Under the pieces are notes generated by a model. That model had not been told where the DNA came from. It did not search any database and was given only the letters and a program-made list of their open reading frames with translations. DNA of 45,164 nucleotides from Chara braunii (lineage: Eukaryota; Streptophyta; Charophyceae; Charales; Characeae), in assembly GCA_003427395.1 (NCBI GenBank), contig BFEA01000009.1, positions 2,606,651 to 2,651,814 of the forward strand. Direction: 5' to 3'. The stretch's first letter is position 1; each line of letters starts with the position of its first letter. The position numbers and the translations under genes are program-made. This document shows, in pieces, positions 23,301 through 33,950 of this stretch.

Positions 23301-24365
23301 CGTCCCATATCACCTACATTTTTGGAACCTACAAGATTGGCCTCGTCCAGGGTTGCTAAGGCTCTCAATTGCCTGCTCTTCGCGCTGGCCACTAGGTCTA
23401 ACTTTAATCTCAAGTTCGTCGATAGGTTTACTGACGGGATTCGTAAGATGAATGCTGCATTGAATAGGCTTTCGGGGGGTTTTGATGTGCTTTCTGCCTC
23501 ATTTGACGTCAAAGATATGTTTGTTTCGCTGCCTCAGAGCGATATTCGTAATGTTGTGTCTTGGTTGTTGTCCTTGTTTCGGCTAAAGGACTATCGAGGG
23601 GTTAATATAGCCCGACAGGGTAAGGCTGCCTTTTTATCCTTTGGCTCACGTCGACCCGATTGTATTCTGGTGACCTTGCAATCTATCGAAGATATGGTAG
23701 GTACTGATTTGGACTTCACGTATATCTGGTCTGAGCAGAGACTCCTGAGGCAGGTCGTTGGGGTACCTATGGGAAAATCCACTAGTTGCTCCTTGGCCAG
23801 CATCCTGTGTGCTTATGCGGAGAACCGCTTTCTTCTATCACTTGAGGTAACCGACGGTTGGTTTTTTGGCTTTAGGATTGTCGATGATGTTACCATTTTC
23901 GTTGCGGTTTTGGGAAGAGATGGTCGCTGTCGTGCTAGTCGTATCCTGTCTTCTTTTGGATCCTGCTACAGTGACCGCCTTCGGCTTGAGAAGACTGATG
24001 GCGGTTTGGAGTCCTGGGTTTTTGCGGGGGTTTTGGTTGAGCGAGAGGGGCTTACCATTCGAACCTCAGCTATTGTTAAGAACGCGGATAGCCTCTGGCG
24101 GCTAAGACGGTTAACCTTTGGGTCTTTTCAAGATTTTGATTCATATTCCTCTAAACACACCAAGGTTGGCGCTATCACTAGTACTCTGTGTCGAGTTTTT
24201 CGGCTATCTTCGGACAGGTTCGGCAGGATGACTGCTTTCCTTGCCGTTCGACTGGAACTGATGCTGCGTAACTACCGGATGAAGCTGATTACACGGGCTT
24301 TCTCATGTTTCGCAGAGAAGTCCGGTTCGGTGGAAGCCTCTATTATGGCGCGTATGACGTCATGA
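23301..24365 (+). pseudogene. reverse transcriptase domain, catalytic residues intact
   Basis: Open from just after the TGA at 23298 to the TGA at 24363. Motifs in order: RPISPTF and SSRVAKALN at the start (typical of Penelope-type RT), motif A FDVKDMFVSLP (Asp at 23505), motif B GVPMGKSTSCSLASI (about 23760-23805), motif C FRIVDDVTIF (VDD 23880-23888), then thumb-like sequence. All three catalytic aspartates are present. There is no GIY-YIG after it; the frame ends eight bases before the right terminal repeat. The TGA at 23298 interrupts the conserved LR-RPISP segment and is best explained by CGA to TGA. Confidence 0.8.
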
Positions 24366-24373
24366 GGTTTCGA

Positions 24374-25637
24374 CTGGCGGTTTGGCAGTTTGCCTTACCT
24401 GGGCTCTTAGGCCTGGTATCGATTCTTGATATGGGACGCTTAGATTGTCCGGTTTTTGGAGGGTACTCTTGCCTTTTGGGTGGCCTTTTTGGACCCACCT
24501 ACTACACAGGTGTATTCTTTGCAGCTTCTTTCGGAACCTTTTCGGTTACGCGGTCCTTTTACGAAATGAGGTTGTGCGCTTGGTGGCGGCACATTTTCTA
24601 CGGCCGCCTGGTCGCTTTGATCCCTCTGACCTCTGGTCTTCTGACGATGACGGTTCTGAGGGTTTTTTTCCTTCCGGTTTTGCTATATCTAGGCAGGGTG
24701 CGTTGATGATGTCCTCTCACTTTGCATCTTTAGCGCTGACACGCCGATCTGCGACTCTGGGTTGCATACTCTGAGTTGCTTTTGAAGACTTCTGGGGGTG
24801 AACAGTTTGAGGGGCACCTATGGTGGTCACTCGCGAGCTGCTCTTCGTGTTATGACGGGCGGACTCCTACTCACCTTCGGGGGTCACTACCGCGCTCTGG
24901 GCATCTTTTCTGCATTCGGTTCTTCGCAGTCTCCGCCTGCGACGAACTGTTTTTTGAAGGGGTGTCTATGCTCGATCGTCGGGGATTCATCTCGACGAAG
25001 TACCTCCTTCGGCATTCATGGCGAGTTCTTCCGGCACCTTCGGAAGATGCTGATCGCCGAGAACCTTTCCTTATGTGTCCTTTGCTTGTTCTCTTGTGTG
25101 TTTGTCTTGTGTGATTGGCTGTTTTTGCAGGAATTTCGACACGTCTTCTCTCCAGATGCCGCCTCATTTTTTCTTTGATTACGGCAGGATGGGTCGTGCT
25201 GATCATCCCGGGGTTGGCTCTTCTTTTTGGTTTTTCTGTGTTGCTACATGGAAGGGGACTTTGGCATGGTTTTTCCTCTTAGGGATCGATTTGGTCGGGA
25301 TAGGCCAGGCTATTTAAGGAGGCAAGGCTATTGGCATTGGCCTCCTAAGTTGAACGGTGGTTCGGGTGGATCAGGTTTCCTCCTGATGACGCTACTAGCG
25401 GGGTAGCAGAAACGAGTTGAGGGATGACCGCTTTGGTTTAAGGATAGATATGGTGGATTTGGGTTTGGGTATAAGCCTTAATTCATGCTTTCCTTTCGGG
25501 CTTTTGTTCCTTCTGTGTACTTAGACTATGTTCAATTTATTGTGTGTGATCAAGATTGTCTTATTTTGGTGTACTCTTCTATCCTGACTCATGCGAGAGA
25601 CTGTTGGCCGGCAGTTCTTCTTCTTCTTCTTCTTCTA
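24374..25637 (+). repeat. right terminal direct repeat (pseudo-LTR) with CTT tail
   Basis: Second copy of 19019-20273. Ends in (TTC)7 at 25615-25635 where the left copy has three units. Length-variable microsatellite ends are usual for elements that insert by target-primed reverse transcription. Confidence 0.9.
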
Positions 25638-26335
25638 CGATGCCGAGTTCGAAAAAATTTGACTCCATGTCTTGGGCAGCTATTAAGAGCATAACTCCTC
25701 AAAAGCTCCTACGCATGCTCAATCATGCAACCACAGCCCGAAAAGCACACAAAGATCATATACAAACAAGAGGTTAAGTAATATTATGGACCAAGGTGAG
25801 GAGGGGGGTAAGGCAGAAAGACATCCCAATTCGGTCAAGTGGCTCAATAATGCCGACACAACAAAGAAGGATTGAAGGGGGATGTTGATAGGCCAAAAGT
25901 GACACGCAGTATTCTCCAGCTAAGCAAAGTGGTCACCACGGATGGAGGCAGCTGTGCACATCCGAGAACAGCGTTGTCATTGTCGCAGTGCTTTCTACTG
26001 AAGGGCAGAGGGGTATCAGTTCGTTGCTTCCGCATAGCGTTTGAGGCCGCTCACGTCAACCATCCGAGTTAAATAGTAAAGATTACCTTCAGCTTTTCTC
26101 CCCGAAAAGTTCTGGACGGTCGTATCCTTGTTTCACTCGGGAGTTAGGTACCATAGTACTCCAGGCCCGGGGATTATTTTTCGGCCTCAAAGGGTAGCAC
26201 GTGATTCCGGGTATTCCAAACCCGTCTTTCGGATAATCACCAGGTCCGACTCATACTTTTTGTGTGTGCGTGTGATTCTAGCAGTAGTGTTTGCAGTCTA
26301 TAGGTCCATCTAAAAAAAGTTGTACAAAGTGGCCC
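25638..26335. other. no gene recognised
   Basis: Flank of the retroelement. Short open frames only; 25640-25777 reads MPSSKKFDSMSW and onward for about 45 codons and is then closed. Nothing supportable. Confidence 0.5.
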
Positions 26336-26341
26336 AGCCTT

Positions 26342-26395
26342 CGTCCGGCAGGGGGGCCTGGCCGGTTGCGTCCGGCAGGGGGGCCCGACCGGTTG
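26342..26395. repeat. 27-bp tandem duplication
   Basis: Two abutting copies of a 27-bp unit starting CGTCCGGCAGGGGGGCC, differing at two bases. Confidence 0.9.
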
Positions 26396-26929
26396 GGTCC
26401 CCCGGTTTGGCGCCAGGCGGGCCTAACACAATTTCGCGTGGGGGGGGGGGAGAGGCCTTTTTCGGCCAGTGGCAGCCTCCCCGGCCCCCAGGAGCACTTC
26501 GAAACTTTATGTTTCGATTTTCGGAGGAAGGTAAGGCGGCGGGTAGGCCTTCTTTGTAAGTTCTTCTTGTTTTTGGACTAAGGCAGGGGGAAGGGAATCT
26601 TCGGCTACTGATTCGAGCCCCCGATCTGCGAAGATCGGTGGCTGCGATCAGCCGCCAACAAACGACCTCTTTCCCCCCCCCTGGTCGTCTACGACGCCGC
26701 GTTCGAATTCGAACGTGGCATTCCCCACTTCGTTGCCGTCACGAAGCCCGCCTGTTGTCGCTGTCATCTCGAAGCCCGCCTGTCTTGGCCGCTGCTCGCC
26801 GTCTCGAGGCCCGCCCGTCTTCGTCGAGCCGTCGTCGTCGCTCCCCGTCGAGCTGCCCCGTCGAGCAGCTCTCCCTGTCGTCGTCGCCCGTCAAGCTGCT
26901 GTCGCCATCGTGGTGAATCCGCGTCCACC
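26396..26929. other. GC-rich non-coding
   Basis: G/C-rich sequence with a poly(G) run near 26440-26450 and CGTCG-rich words from 26690 to 26900. Open frames exist on several strands at once and are explained by composition. Confidence 0.5.
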
Positions 26930-27340
26930 TCCTTCCTCTTCTTCTTCTTCTTCTTCCTCTCCTCCTCCTCCTCCTACTTTCGTCTTTTTCTCCTTTCCTC
27001 CTCCACCTTTCCTCCTCTTCTTCTTCTCCTCCTCTTCCTCCTCCTCCTTTCATCTTCTTCTCTCCTCCTCTTCCTCCTCCTCATTTCATCTTCATCTCTC
27101 CTCCTCCTCCTCCTCCTCCTCCTTCTTTCGTCTTCTTCTCTCGTCCTGGTCCTCCTCCTCCTCCTCGTTTCGTCTTCTTCTATCGTCCTCGTCCTCCTCC
27201 TCCTCCTCCACCTTTACTCTTCTTCTCTCCTCCTCCTCCTCCGCCTCCTCCTTTCGTCTTCTTCTCTCCTCCTCCTCCTCCTCCCTTCGTCGTCCTCCCT
27301 CCTCCTCCTTTCTCCTCCTCCTCCCTATTTCATTGGTTTT
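26930..27340. repeat. CTT/CTC polypyrimidine microsatellite
   Basis: About 400 bases of almost pure C and T built from TCC and TTC triplets with periodic CTTTCGTCTTCTTCT insertions about every 60 bp. It makes poly-Ser frames on plus and poly-Glu/Arg frames on minus; these are not genes. Confidence 0.95.
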
Positions 27341-27400
27341 CTTTAGTACTAGGCGAAGTGCCACATGGCAACAGTAGTGTGCTGGGAACTGCCACATATC

Positions 27401-27620
27401 NNNNNNNNNNNNNNNNNNNNNNNNNNNNNNNNNNNNNNNNNNNNNNNNNNNNNNNNNNNNNNNNNNNNNNNNNNNNNNNNNNNNNNNNNNNNNNNNNNNN
27501 NNNNNNNNNNNNNNNNNNNNNNNNNNNNNNNNNNNNNNNNNNNNNNNNNNNNNNNNNNNNNNNNNNNNNNNNNNNNNNNNNNNNNNNNNNNNNNNNNNNN
27601 NNNNNNNNNNNNNNNNNNNN
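27401..27620. other. assembly gap (220 N)
   Basis: Unread bases. Repeats of the same family flank the right side, so the gap probably hides more copies. Confidence 0.99.
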
Positions 27621-28340
27621 GACATTATATTGTGTCCTCTTTCTAACGAATTCATTTGTGGCTGCAGCCTAAGCAACGTAGGCATGCCCATCCAGGGCTT
27701 AACCATATACAGAAGCGTGCTGAGATCCGCACTTGTGAAACTTTATAATTGAAATCCCAAATGCGGAAGCGTGTAGAGACCCACACATGTTAGGCACGCC
27801 ACCCGCGAACCCTGTGCGGAAGTGTGTTGGGATCCTTACTTGTTGAACTTCAAAAACATGCTGGTGATCCTGTGGGGAAGTGTATTGGGATCCATACCAC
27901 TCAAACTTCATAAACGAATAACGATTGGCACGCCACACAGGGAACCCTGTGCCGAAGTGTGCCGGGATCCTTACTTGTCAAACTTCAATTTCATAAACGT
28001 GATGAAAGATATTATATTGTGACACTGTCCTCTTTCTTACGAATTCGTTTTTGACTGCAGTGTTTCCACATAGGCATGCCCATCCACTCGGCCCAAATGC
28101 GAAAGTTTGCTGACATCCATAGTTGTTGAACTTTGTAAGCAAAATTAGCAATGTAATCAAATTGAATTGGAGAGACTCAGTATAATTCTTTCGGTTATCC
28201 CAAAGTTACACACGCAGAATCATCGTCTTGCTGAAGACGGTTGTTTAGATATATGATGAGATCCGGACTTGTTTAGAAGACTTGTGACCCTGACAATGGG
28301 CGGGAGTGTGTCGAGATCCATACTTGTTAAACTCAAAACT
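27621..28340. repeat. 388-bp tandem repeat carrying GAAGTGTG..GGATCC..ACTTG units
   Basis: 27621-27700 (ATTATATTGTG, GTCCTCTTTCT, GGCATGCCCATCCA) recurs at 28009-28090. Between and after them a 24-bp motif of the form GAAGTGTG-N2-GGGATCC-N2-ACTTG occurs at about 27712, 27766, 27818, 27877, 27954, 28101 and 28302, commonly followed by AAACTTC. It shares GAAGT, a GGGATCC centre and ACTT at the same spacing with the palindromes of 34.5-38.2 kb. Confidence 0.65.
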
Positions 28341-28943
28341 TACGTATGTGATGAGCAAGGTGTCATAATCGAACCGTTGTTGGTTAACACATCAAATTTT
28401 CGTTTACCAGGTTATCCCTAATTTATGCAAGCACACCCATCGTCTGACCCGAGACGATTGTTTGGATGTTGAAGAAATTCGGACTTCCGCATATAGGCAC
28501 GGTCATCATCTCGCCCGACATGAGGGCATTGAGGAACATACTTGTTTACAGTTGTGATGGACAAGGTGTATTTTAATAACCAATTTATTTCGATGTTCTA
28601 TGTACAAGTGTAGAACTTTAAATTGTGCTCATTCACGATGAATATCCGCACTTTAAATGGTAATGCAAAGAAGGTTTGGGCATCCACTAACCAATTTCAC
28701 ATAAGATGACATTTCTCATGCATCCACCAATCAGTTTCACAATCATGTTTACACTTCCAGTTGGACAGAGATCACAAAGCCCATACATGACGTAGGACAA
28801 GCCATAGACAACCCAAACTCGAAACGACAAAAGAAAACAATGTCTTTGGCAGAAGGACAGTTGAATAATGTCTCGATTTACAAAATTCAACGAACAATGA
28901 ATGAAACACCTTAAGAAAAGAGTTTCCAAGTCAATCAAATCCA
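28341..28943. other. no gene recognised
   Basis: Probable 3' flank of the minus-strand protease gene. A 94-codon minus frame at 28687-28971 overlaps the end of that gene in another register and is not supported. Confidence 0.5.
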
Positions 28944-30133
28944 TCAAAGACAACGATGTTCTAAGATACATGATGCGAATTGTCGTCTAAGAAGCGGAAT
29001 ATCTTTATAAGAGAACCGGAAAGGCGGTTGATCTCCACGTTGCAACAACGTCCCATACATCAATATGAACACCCCACAGCTTGCTCCAGCCACTTGTCTC
29101 GGAACTCCATCCACCACAACATTTCTCACTATCGACTTCCAACTCCTACCCGACCGCCTATGTGATGTTTGACGTTCCAAATACTGCACAATCAACCCGA
29201 AAACACAAAGGTAAAAACTAGTATCAGCTACAACGCGAGGAAAATAATAAAAAATCTCGAGAACATCATCTCTCATGTTGACGAAAAGGAGGATCCAGTG
29301 ATCATCATCTTTGCGGACAGGAACGAGGACAATATCGTAACAAAACAAATCTACGTTTCTAGCCCACCTCCGCACCCCACCGTGTCCTTGAAGTCGCAGT
29401 TTACTGAAGAAGAACTAATTAAAGCTGAAGACTTGAAGGCCCGACGATATGTCATGTGACCCACATGCGGTTGACCCCAACAACGCCATATAGAAATTGA
29501 CCAACTCATCATTCACCCTGCCGTCGACATGCAGTAGGGTGAGGAGATCTTTTGCTGCAATCCGAAATTGACCATCGCCCAGTATAGAGAGAACAGTGTG
29601 AGACGGCACCGAGCCTCGTACAATGTCGTCCAAAACCCGCAAGCTCAGAGGCTCAATTGCTGCAGCGAAACTTTTCCCGCGTGTTGCACTTGAGGCCCGC
29701 ACTGCACAACATTGAGCGAAGGACACGTGGGGTAGTGAGAAACGAAGTTCTAGGCATTGTCCCCTGGTGCATGACGCCTTGCTAAGTACTTCTCATACAT
29801 GGCCTGACCCCTACTCACAGATCGTGGATATGTCCCTTTCTCTGGGGCAAGAAGGGAAAGACATTCCTCAATGGCAACGGTGTACTTCTTCTTCCCGATC
29901 TCGACATCGACCCCTAATGCCTTTAACATATCCTTGTGTTTTGTAGTCAACTTAGGGACTTTCTGCAATATGTGCTCATGATATTTGGAGGACCTCCGTG
30001 TTCGAGACGACCCCACCCCTGTACAACAGAAGAAAGACAGAACGAAAAATGAGAACCATACAATCGCACAGATGCAACAGTCAAGCAGGACCTTTCCGAC
30101 CATAGGACCTTGATTTCGCGTGGTCATGTGCAC
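28944..30133 (-). pseudogene. Ulp1/SENP-type (C48) cysteine protease, decayed
   Basis: The minus strand holds a helix-rich part (KYHEHILQKVPKLTTKHK onward, 30010-29760), then KDLLTLLHVDGRVNDELVNFYMALL (about 29555-29480), typical of the start of Ulp1 domains, then the core: DDDHWILLF with the catalytic His (29298-29300), PRQVAGASCGVF with the oxyanion Gln (about 29096) and nucleophile Cys (29076-29078). The catalytic Asp expected in YYDSL is missing: the sequence is YYFPR. A TAG at 29415-29417 and a frame change near 29755 break it. An intron of 73 bp (30019-30091, GT..TTCTTCTGTTGTACAG) is likely. Such proteases cleave SUMO-like proteins; in plants many copies ride in transposons. The acidic frame just upstream may be part of the same gene. 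Confidence 0.65.
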
Positions 30134-30658
30134 CCAGGTGCGGTTGTGCTACTGGAAAATAAAACGACTGCAACATTCGAGCTTAACACCCCCGCACTTC
30201 GCAAAGGAAAACCACCACAAGTCACAGAAGCCAAAGACCAGCAATCCTCGAAGTTCGGACTGCGGCGGACTTTTCAATACACCAGCCCCACTCAGACTGA
30301 CCACATCACGCATTGACAAAGGAGGTTCGGATCCCAGCGGACTAAAACCGACACTATTCCCGAGAAGGGAAAACCGTCCATCTACTTGGCCACTTTCTTA
30401 GCCCCTTGGCCACTTCCTCAACCGGGGCAGATCCTTCCTTGGATGGAGTGTAAGTTTGTCGACGAACTTTTCGCCGCCCTCGACCAGCAACCCGGCTGAG
30501 TGACAGTTAAGCTGACGAGATGTATTAGGAATGGCTGGTGGCTGTAGTATGGCGGCATCCGGAACTTCCCGTATCGACAGATAGTGTGGACAGTCGTCGT
30601 GTGTACAGCGCGGACTATAATTCGACGACATCCGGACACGCAGGCAGTGTGGCATTCT

Positions 30659-31513
30659 TCACGGCTTACCAGTCTGTTTCTCTCTCCGCTCCTTCGATGG
30701 GGAATTTAGTGCGGGCAAAGCGAGCATGTCGAGAGCTTGACCAACGACCCTCGATTTTTTTGGGGACGTGACATGTTGTCGTCCCCCGACCTCGCCTTCC
30801 TCTCCGACGACAAGGGTGGTCGGCAGGACCAGAGACTTCGGCGGCGACGAAGCGAGGGCAGCTGCCACGGAAGACGTGACGTTGCCAGTGTCGTCGACGT
30901 CAGGCGTTGTGAACGGACGGGCAGACACGTTGTGTTCGTTGAGGATACCGTCGATAACTTCGTCGATGCTTATACGCCGACTTGCTTTAGACGGGCTGAT
31001 AGCGACGGAAGCCTCGTCAAAGCGGTGTTGCAAGTCGACAGCAGATGTCAGTGGTCGGACCGCATAATCTTCAGGCTGTGCGGAAAGGCTGCTAACGACC
31101 TCTGTCTCCATCTCTATTGCCGTGGCATCGTCGTCGACATCATCCTTGTGATGCTCTCCATACAGTTGTCCGAACTCGTCAGACGACTCTCTAGATCCTG
31201 CATCGTCCTCACTGTGCTCCACTTCGCCTTCTCCAGCTCCGGCACCCTCCCTTTCTTCAAGCAAATCAAGTAGCTCCGTTTCTCCCGCTTCCTCCCCTTC
31301 CTCCTCTTCTTCCCCCTCTTCCTCCCCTTCTTCCTCCCCTTCTTGCGCTCCCCTCCGTTCCTCTATTTTCTCCCCTACTTGGAAGCAAAAGGGCATACAA
31401 AAACCATGTGCCCCAATGTCATCGACATCCGTTCCCGCCGTCCCCGCAACTTGCGACACGTGGCGCGATGCGGCTACTCCCATGCCCCGACAAACATGTG
31501 CGACGACTGACAC
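30659..31513 (-). CDS. acidic low-complexity protein, possibly upstream part of the protease gene
   Basis: An open minus frame of 284 residues. After an N-terminal part comes a Glu/Gly run (about residues 55-80), then Asp/Glu-rich sequence, then a more ordered part (VDLQHRFDEASVAISPSK, RRISIDEVIDGIL, SPPKSLVLP). No catalytic motif. From about residue 46 on it is matched by the plus-strand sequence at 43262-43922, where the frame is broken; that two copies share the frame suggests it was once coding. The match begins right after a TTTTGCTTCCAAG/TAGGGG junction, which could be a splice acceptor. Same strand as, and about 0.5 kb upstream of, the Ulp1-like gene. Function unknown. Confidence 0.45.
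   Translation of the reverse strand: MSVVAHVCRGMGVAASRHVSQVAGTAGTDVDDIGAHGFCMPFCFQVGEKIEERRGAQEGEEEGEEEGEEEEEGEEAGETELLDLLEEREGAGAGEGEVEHSEDDAGSRESSDEFGQLYGEHHKDDVDDDATAIEMETEVVSSLSAQPEDYAVRPLTSAVDLQHRFDEASVAISPSKASRRISIDEVIDGILNEHNVSARPFTTPDVDDTGNVTSSVAAALASSPPKSLVLPTTLVVGEEGEVGGRQHVTSPKKSRVVGQALDMLALPALNSPSKERREKQTGKP
30714..31377 (-). repeat. inverted copy A (pairs with 43262-43922)
   Basis: About 660 bp present twice in opposite orientation, 11.9 kb apart, over 90% identical by eye. The ends are abrupt: AGTAGGGGAGAAAAT at one side and CTCGCTTTGCCCGC at the other. Confidence 0.85.
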
Positions 31514-32700
31514 GCGGGCAGGCAGAAAACCACTTTACCTTAACGAGGGCACAGCGCACACGATGGCGCAGCTCTCTGACGAGGCACAATTCTTAGATGA
31601 GGCGCAGTTCTTCGACGATGGCGAAGCGCTTACGATGGCGCGACTATTCGACAAGGGCTGAGCGCAGACCACGGCGGCCACTTGCTAACGCAGAACACAA
31701 AGAAGGAATGTCGAAGCGCAGACACGTGGCGCAACAGCGGAGCAGCAAAGGCGATGGAGGAGGTCGCCGAAGGAACGTGGCGAGCGAATGCGCTCGTCAC
31801 GGCTGGAGATGCGAATGCGCTGCACCGGACCCCACGTAGCGGAGCCCCAAACTGTCGTCGCACCCCATGGAAAGACCCGCCTGTGTCCCCCCGCGCAGCC
31901 TCAGACCCCGCTCGCCAGGCAGGAGATGCGAATGCCCGTGAACCCCTCCAACCTCCCCTCCCGCGGCCCCCCACCGCCCCCCCCACCAACGGACTGCAAA
32001 ATACAAGCTGCCCCCCCGCGCTGCCTGAGACCCCCTCGAGCGGGGCCCGCGAACCCGACGACACGAACGCGAGTGGCCAGGAACAAGGGCTCTATTTTTT
32101 AATGACACCCGGGAAGGGCTAGCCCACAGGGTCTTTTTTGTCATGTCGCGCTCACTAGGTCCCCGTCGGGGAAATTTCGATGCGCAGCCACCGTTCGATG
32201 CGGGGATCGAACAGTCGTGCGGTGGCGTACAGACCCTGCGCGAAATTCCGAAGCGGAAGGCCCGAGGGGGCCTCGAGTCCCGCGCGCCTACAAGTACGAG
32301 CGGTGCCTGGGCATTAACGATGCGTTCTGTGTTTTTGCTAGGGAGATGCTGCTCGACGGAAGCCTCGCACCGCCACTGTCGTCAACAACACCACCCCGCA
32401 GAGCCAGAGTGCCATAGCTGGCAAAGAGTAGGGACAACCATTCCTCACTGCGCTCGTTTCCTGGCACTGATGCACCCCGCATGCCCTCGCATCTCCCTCC
32501 ACCTTCGAAGTCGCTGTCCACGTCATATTCGACGTCGCGTGTCGACACTTCCGGCGCCCACCACTCGACGCACTACGCTCGCAAACACAAAGCACTCCAC
32601 GCAGCACACTCGCGAACAAAAAGCACAAGCCAAAAGGTCGACAGAGTGCTGTCTCGATTGACAGCGGGGATCGCGCGAATCTCCACTCGATAGTATCACA
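31514..32700. other. GC-rich, no gene recognised
   Basis: Open frames overlap on several strands because of high GC and few stops. GATGAGGC/GACGATGGC words repeat near 31560-31660. 32480-32660 has AC-rich text (CACTCGACGCACTACGC, CACACTCGCG). No domain recognised. Confidence 0.5.
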
Positions 32701-32719
32701 CGGTGAGTGCGCCCGCAGC

Positions 32720-32990
32720 CGGGATGTGTGTGTGTTTGTGTGCTAGTGTGTGTTTGTGCGTGCGCGTGTGTGTCTGTGTGATTGTTTTTGTGTGTGCGTA
32801 TTCGAGTGCGTATTTTATTGTGTGTGTGGTTGTATGACGTGTATGCCACACGCGCGAGGTAGGATCGTGCGCGTGTCAGTGTCTGAGGGGCGCGTGTGTG
32901 TGTGGGCGGCGTGTGAGGGTGTGTGTGTATGTGTGTGTGCGTGTGCCTGTTTGTGCATATTTTTGCGCGTGTGTGTGTGATTGAGCACAT
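32720..32990. repeat. degenerate GT-rich microsatellite
   Basis: Long GTGTGTGCGTGTG-type sequence. Shorter stretches of the same kind lie at 33416-33455 and 33805-33935. Confidence 0.9.
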
Positions 32991-33174
32991 TGAACGCGCG
33001 GAGATGCACGCGAAGGTGTGTGGTCTGGGATGATTGACATGTTTTGCACTTCCACTCTGCTTCTGCAGCAATCGGGGTTGAGAGGTGCAAAATACCCAAC
33101 GATTGCACAGGTTTTAAGGCAGAACGGTATTCCAGTGTGCTCCTGAGGTGCTCGACTGGCGAATCACGAAAGGT

Positions 33175-33800
33175 CGTATCGAACACGCGGTGGCCAATCA
33201 CATAACACAATCACATCTTGAGCACTGACCACACTCGATATGATCCTTTGTGCTGTCCCAATGTCATATCCGCCGATCTGCCCAATGGATGATCGATCAA
33301 AACACGCGGTGGCAATGTTGACACAGCGAACGCATCCGTCGACCAATCGCGAAACACGATCAGGTCAATCGTGATCAATCGATTCATCTTGTTTGGCCTG
33401 CCGACGTTATCACCGAGTGTGTTTTTTTCTCTTTTGTGTGTGTGTGAGAGTGTGCGAGCTTCTGCCGCATTCAACCGACCAACAGAGCGAGCTCCGCTCG
33501 AACACGTGGTGACAATGTCTAGAACATACACGCGATGAACTGACCCATCACGAAACATAAGCCGACCACTCGCGATCGGGTGATTGATGTTGTTTGTTGT
33601 CGCAACAATATCGCCCGTCATCCGCCTAACGGATGATTAATCAGTGCACGAGGAGACATCATCGGGATCGCAAACGCGTCCATCTGACCAATTGCGAAAC
33701 GCTAACAGATTACTCGTGATCGGTCGATTGATCGTGTGTGTTGTCCTGACGTTGTCACGGCGTGTGTGTTTCGATTGTCTCAATGACAACATCAAAACCG
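33175..33800. repeat. degenerate tandem units (ACACGCGGTGGCAATG...)
   Basis: Three to four units of roughly 140-200 bp. Shared words in order: CACGCGGTGGCAATG, then CGCATCC..GACCAATCGCGAAACAC, then TCGTGATC..CGATTGAT, then TTGTTTG and GACGTTGTCAC. Start points are near 33180, 33302, 33500 and 33645. Non-coding. Confidence 0.6.
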
Positions 33801-33950
33801 CGACAATGTGCGTGTTTGTGTGTGTGTGCGTGTGTGTGCGAGTATTGTTTTAGCACCGTGACCTGTTATGTGTTCCTGCAGGCGATGTGCGTGTGCGTGC
33901 GTCTGTGCGTCTGCGTGTGCGCGTGCTCGATCAACCCGTCGACGAGTGAA

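Larger units (their letters stand above)
20516..24365 (+). pseudogene. Penelope-like polyprotein (zinc knuckle, SAP-like, GIY-YIG, RT)
   Basis: Read across damage, this is one frame of about 1,280 codons. Order: N-terminal part from a candidate ATG at 20516; zinc knuckle CFSCGGDGHFAREY (20694-20735) whose last Cys is Tyr; charged coiled-coil stretch (20880-21060); a SAP-like helix pair, LRQDQLKKIC onward (about 21365-21480); GIY-YIG (21773-21999); linker; RT (about 23290-24260). In-frame stops: TAG 20865, TGA 21551, TAG 21611, TGA 23298, each a single C-to-T change from CAG or CGA. Frame changes near 20650, 21060, 21350, 22050, 22420 and 22790. The protein would copy element RNA at a nick made by its own endonuclease. 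It cannot be made intact from this copy. Confidence 0.75.
19019..25637 (+). mobile_element. Penelope-like retroelement, permuted (EN before RT)
   Basis: A 6.6-kb unit: direct repeats of about 1.26 kb at both ends (19019-20273 and 24374-25637) around one decayed coding region (20516-24365). The coding region holds a GIY-YIG endonuclease and then a Penelope-type reverse transcriptase. Classical Penelope-like elements have GIY-YIG after RT; the reverse order seen here fits the permuted group (Chlamys/Naiad-type) described from green algae, protists and invertebrates. Long terminal direct repeats (pseudo-LTRs) are common in this class. The right end finishes in a CTT microsatellite (25615-25635); the left copy has only three CTT. 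The two repeats differ at several percent of positions, so the insertion is not very young. Confidence 0.85.

Noticed and set aside
24305-24706. Hydrophobic 133-codon frame shared by both terminal repeats (also 18965-19354)
   Set aside because: Shared because the repeats are copies; the other frames are equally open and the left version begins in unrelated flanking DNA.
26715-27377. Ser-rich 220-codon frame
   Set aside because: Produced by the CTT/CTC microsatellite and read into the gap.
28980-29459. Plus-strand frames opposite the protease gene
   Set aside because: They are the complement of the clearly conserved Ulp1 motifs on the minus strand.
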